Origin: an uncultured Bacteroidales bacterium
GTDB taxonomy: Bacteria > Bacteroidota > Bacteroidia > Bacteroidales > WCHB1-69
NCBI GenBank assembly: GCA_937949745.1
Contig: CALECM010000030.1
Location: 1-26,176, forward strand
Direction of reading: 5' to 3'
DNA: 26,176 nucleotides
This document shows, piece after piece, positions 23,253 through 26,176 of the stretch. The notes under the pieces are model-generated. The model saw only the letters and a list, made by a program, of their open reading frames with translations. It did not search any database and was not told where the DNA came from. The position numbers and the translations under genes are program-made. Numbering within the stretch: the stretch's first letter is position 1; each line of letters opens with the position of its first letter.

Positions 23253-25829
23253 ATGAAAAAATTAATTACTTTACTAACAGTGGTCTTGTCCGTATATATG
23301 GTGAACGGACAGGAATCACAAACTTTTCGAAAAACTGTTCCAACAGGGAATAGGACCGGAACAACTCAAAATATTGAACGTAGATTTCAGTTTTTAGGCA
23401 TGCCTAATAAAGAAAGAACCACAACGCCGAATGCTAATCAAAATACAATTCGGAACATACAAAACGACGGAACCAGAAATGGGGCGGTTAATCTTTATGG
23501 AGTCAGGATATTTGACGATGTTCTTACTTCTGATTGGTCTATCGTAAATTTTAGTTCGGCAACTCCCGGTACTGTTAACAGGGTTGTGGATTTTACAACA
23601 ATAGATCAAGACAACAACACAACTGCCAGCGGGGAATTTGCCAATGGGTATTTGTATGTATTTAATGGTTTTTCTTGGGGCGGCTTCATATGGCAAGACT
23701 TTAGGAAAATATCTACCGTAGATTGGACTGTTGTCAGTGTTACTGATGTTACCGAATTATGCGGTGATATGGCTTTTGATGCTACGACCAATACAATGTT
23801 TGCATTGTCATTCGTAGAGCTTGAGGATGAAAGTATTGTTTCCAAAATTGTTACGGTAAATCTTACGGATGGCATTTTAACGGATGTGGTAACCTTAGCT
23901 AGATATTTTGTTGTTTTGGCTTGTAGTCCTGAAGGACAATTATATGGTGTGGATACAAATGGTAATCTATGTAGGATTGATAAAGTTACCGGAGCTGTTG
24001 TTCAAAAAGGTAATACCGGTTTTACACCGTATTATAACCAATCGATGGGTTTTGATCCTTTTTCCGGCAGATTATTCTGGGCTTTCTCCAACCAAACGGG
24101 ACAAGGTGATTTAGTCGAGATCGATACTGTTACCGGCGTGGGTACTAACTTAGGTACCATAGGTAATAATTCGGAAATCGTGGCCTTTTTCTCCAATACC
24201 CTGGCAGATACTTTATTCCCGACTGTAAACGCTGGAGGAATTGCAGTAGATACAACTCTTTCAGCTACCTTTAACAGAAATATCACAGGAAATATCCTAA
24301 CGAGTATCACTATTTCTCCGGATCCGGGTAACGTTGTGGCAACGGTTTCCAACAACCGGTTAAATATTGCCCATGATAGCCTGGATTATAATACACAATA
24401 TACGGTTACGATTCCGGATTCGGCTATTACAGAATTATCTTATGAAATTGTATGGTCATTTACTACAGCATTAGATCCGGAGGCGTGTAATGTACCTACT
24501 CAACTTGTTATCAGTAATATCGATATTAATTCGGCTACGCTTGCCTGGACCGAAAATGGAGCTGGAACCGGATGGGAAATTAAATACGGAGCAGTCGGTT
24601 TTGACCCGGAGACGGAAGGAACTTTAATCGCTAATGTAACGACTAACCCTTATAATATCACGGGATTAACAGATGGTACGAATTATGATACGTATGTCAG
24701 ATCTTTGTGTCCGGCATCAGAACAAAGCGATTGGGGCGGACCTGTTAATTTCAGTACCAACCTGGATCTTCCTCCCTTAGCTCTTACCTGGGATTTTGAA
24801 GAAGGAATGCCCGATAATTTCACTTTAGCTACTTTAGATAATGGCGTTGTTTATAATACTAACATATTTCCCAATAATGAAGCATGGGCTATTTTTACTG
24901 GATCGCCAAGTGAAGGTGTTTTCCCCATTGGAACCCAATGTGCCGCAAGTCAGTCATGGTTTTCTTCGGGTGACGGACCCGCTAACAGGTGGATGATTAC
25001 CCCTCCGATAAAATTAGGAGCAGACGCTATGTTGCAATGGGATGTAAGGGCTTTTGAAGCGGCATATCCCGATGGTTATGTAGTAAGGTTATCGACTACC
25101 AATAATGATACCGAAAGTTTTACCCATACTATACTTACGGTTCCTGAAGAAAATGGTGAATGGACCAATCGTGTATCAGATTTATCGGCTTATATCGGTG
25201 ATACAGTATACATCGCATTCATACAGAATTCCGATGATATGAATATCCTATTAATTGATAATATCAATATATTGGGAACTGCTGAACTTGTGGATGAGCC
25301 ATTGGCCGTAAGGAATACCACTCCTGTGGAAAATGCCTCCAACGTAGCTGTTAATGCTACAGTATCGGTTACTTTTAATGAGAATATTACTTCTTCCGAT
25401 TTGACAGGAATTACTATTTCGCCGGATCCGGGTAATGTATCCGCAAGTGTACAGGGAGCTGTACTGACAATCGCTCATGCGGATTTCGCTCATGGAACGG
25501 AATATACGGTAACTATACCAGGCCAAGCTGTAACCGGTTATGATCAGCCTATAACCTGGAAATTTACGACTATTGCTGCAACCGGTATCCAGGAAATAGA
25601 TTTATCTTCCATAAACATTTATCCGAATCCCGCTGAAGATATCATCACAGTAACCGGACTTTCAGGAAATTCTACCGTTACCTTGTATGATTTATCAGGA
25701 AGAATACTGGAACGTTATTCTGTAACCGATGACCAACTGGATATTCCTCTTCATTTTGCAAGCGGTATGTACATGATTAAAATAGATAGGGATAACGCAT
25801 CCGTAACTAGGAAATTGATTATCAGATAA
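23253..25829 (+). CDS. Multidomain T9SS-secreted adhesin-like protein
   Basis: This 858-residue protein begins with a signal peptide (1-20, ending VNGQ). After a Thr/Asn-rich linker comes a possible beta-propeller-like region (about 80-315) with YVFNGF- and LYGVDTNGNL-type strands. Then follow a Big_5 Ig-like domain (322-405), an FN3-like domain (412-502), a cleaved-adhesin/MAM-like domain (511-675, TWDFEEGMPDNF...RWMITPPIKL) and a second Big_5 (686-774). A T9SS sorting domain (786-858, NIYPNPAED ... SGMYMIKI) closes it. The two Big_5 domains share TISPDPGNV and EYTVTIP or QYTVTIP. There is no protease motif. It is probably a surface-anchored binding protein with an unknown ligand. It lies next to the sensor kinase but with its own promoter. 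Confidence 0.88.
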   Translation: MKKLITLLTVVLSVYMVNGQESQTFRKTVPTGNRTGTTQNIERRFQFLGMPNKERTTTPNANQNTIRNIQNDGTRNGAVNLYGVRIFDDVLTSDWSIVNFSSATPGTVNRVVDFTTIDQDNNTTASGEFANGYLYVFNGFSWGGFIWQDFRKISTVDWTVVSVTDVTELCGDMAFDATTNTMFALSFVELEDESIVSKIVTVNLTDGILTDVVTLARYFVVLACSPEGQLYGVDTNGNLCRIDKVTGAVVQKGNTGFTPYYNQSMGFDPFSGRLFWAFSNQTGQGDLVEIDTVTGVGTNLGTIGNNSEIVAFFSNTLADTLFPTVNAGGIAVDTTLSATFNRNITGNILTSITISPDPGNVVATVSNNRLNIAHDSLDYNTQYTVTIPDSAITELSYEIVWSFTTALDPEACNVPTQLVISNIDINSATLAWTENGAGTGWEIKYGAVGFDPETEGTLIANVTTNPYNITGLTDGTNYDTYVRSLCPASEQSDWGGPVNFSTNLDLPPLALTWDFEEGMPDNFTLATLDNGVVYNTNIFPNNEAWAIFTGSPSEGVFPIGTQCAASQSWFSSGDGPANRWMITPPIKLGADAMLQWDVRAFEAAYPDGYVVRLSTTNNDTESFTHTILTVPEENGEWTNRVSDLSAYIGDTVYIAFIQNSDDMNILLIDNINILGTAELVDEPLAVRNTTPVENASNVAVNATVSVTFNENITSSDLTGITISPDPGNVSASVQGAVLTIAHADFAHGTEYTVTIPGQAVTGYDQPITWKFTTIAATGIQEIDLSSINIYPNPAEDIITVTGLSGNSTVTLYDLSGRILERYSVTDDQLDIPLHFASGMYMIKIDRDNASVTRKLIIR

Positions 25830-25851
25830 TCGAACTGTAACTTTATATCAC

Positions 25852-25885
25852 AAAGAAGGTGCCCAATAGGACACCTTCTTTTTTT
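25852..25885 (+). terminator. Rho-independent terminator after the adhesin-like gene
   Basis: The stem AAAGAAGGTG/CACCTTCTTT (25852-25861 with 25872-25881) is extended by CC/GG after one mismatch. Its loop is AATA and a T run follows. Confidence 0.9.
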
Positions 25886-26176
25886 ATTCACAGGGTTAAA
25901 GCATTGTCATCTATATAAATTCAGGGTAGAATAAAGATAAAATGGATATTGAAATTAGTCCGGAAAGCCAGAACGTAATATGCCTGAGAAGGAGTTGTCT
26001 TCACCCTGGATTAAAAATTCTTCCAACTTCATCAAATTAATTTAATTCTCCAAAGATCCTTTGCTTTACTCAGGATAACAGCGTCGAAGATTTAATTCCG
26101 TTGGCTGATCCCGTCAAAAGTTCTTCAATTCTTCAAGATCCTTCGCTTCGCTCAGGATGACAGCGTCGAAGATTTA
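25886..26176. other. Non-coding tail with a dispersed-repeat cluster
   Basis: No gene is supported here. Two tandem copies of a repeat start at 26053 and 26135 (82 bases apart). Each contains AGATCCTTYGCTTYRCTCAGGAT-like sequence (26054-26076 and 26136-26158), followed by a shared GCGTCGAAGATTTA. The second copy runs to the window edge, so the array may continue. The 25886-26050 part shows nothing recognisable. Confidence 0.75.

Overview
The window looks like a chromosomal segment of a Bacteroidetes bacterium, most likely an uncultured or little-studied Bacteroidales. Three observations support this. (i) Most transcription units are preceded by the Bacteroidetes -7 element TAnnTTTG (TATTTTTG, TATATTTG or TATCTTTG), often only 10-70 bases before the ATG, and Shine-Dalgarno sequences are not evident. 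(ii) Three large secreted proteins end in a type IX secretion system (T9SS) C-terminal sorting domain. (iii) MurA, PPi-type phosphofructokinase, the DUF4197 lipoprotein and NrdJ have the sequence character I know from Bacteroidales. No species can be named from sequence alone.

Layout. Bases 1-795 are non-coding: three 174-175-bp tandem repeat units rich in REP-like hairpins (the array is cut by the window edge), followed by a second, shorter repeat pair. Bases 796-4093 (minus strand) hold a probable operon: DUF4197 lipoprotein, PPi-type phosphofructokinase, murA. It diverges from birA (4137-4886, +), whose -7 box lies so close to the ATG that the mRNA is probably leaderless. birA converges on a four-gene minus-strand operon (9894 down to 4883): a lipoprotein, aspS, a Wzz-type chain-length regulator and an O-antigen ligase/polymerase-like membrane protein.

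Bases 10158-13419 carry two tandem paralogous T9SS cargo proteins. They are separated by about 490 bases that include a 143-bp inverted-repeat, MITE-like element. A strong terminator follows. Then come a FemAB/GNAT-like protein directly abutting upp, a tRNA-Phe(GAA) with its own promoter and terminator, a small secreted protein of unknown function, and a decayed gene fragment spread over three frames (16214-16545). After that are fabD and a B12-dependent (class II) ribonucleotide reductase.

Bases 20735-25829 hold a membrane sensor histidine kinase with an ABC-substrate-binding-like periplasmic sensor and no adjacent response regulator. It is followed by a multidomain T9SS-secreted adhesin-like protein (two Big_5 Ig domains, FN3, cleaved-adhesin domain). 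The window ends in a dispersed-repeat cluster whose core also occurs, inverted, inside the 143-bp element 14.5 kb away.

Most genes are housekeeping or envelope genes with familiar functions. I found no clearly new multi-gene system. The least explained material is the repeats (1-790, 11546-11688, 26054-26176), the tandem T9SS paralogues with an over-conserved 3' end, and the decayed ORF at 16.2-16.5 kb.
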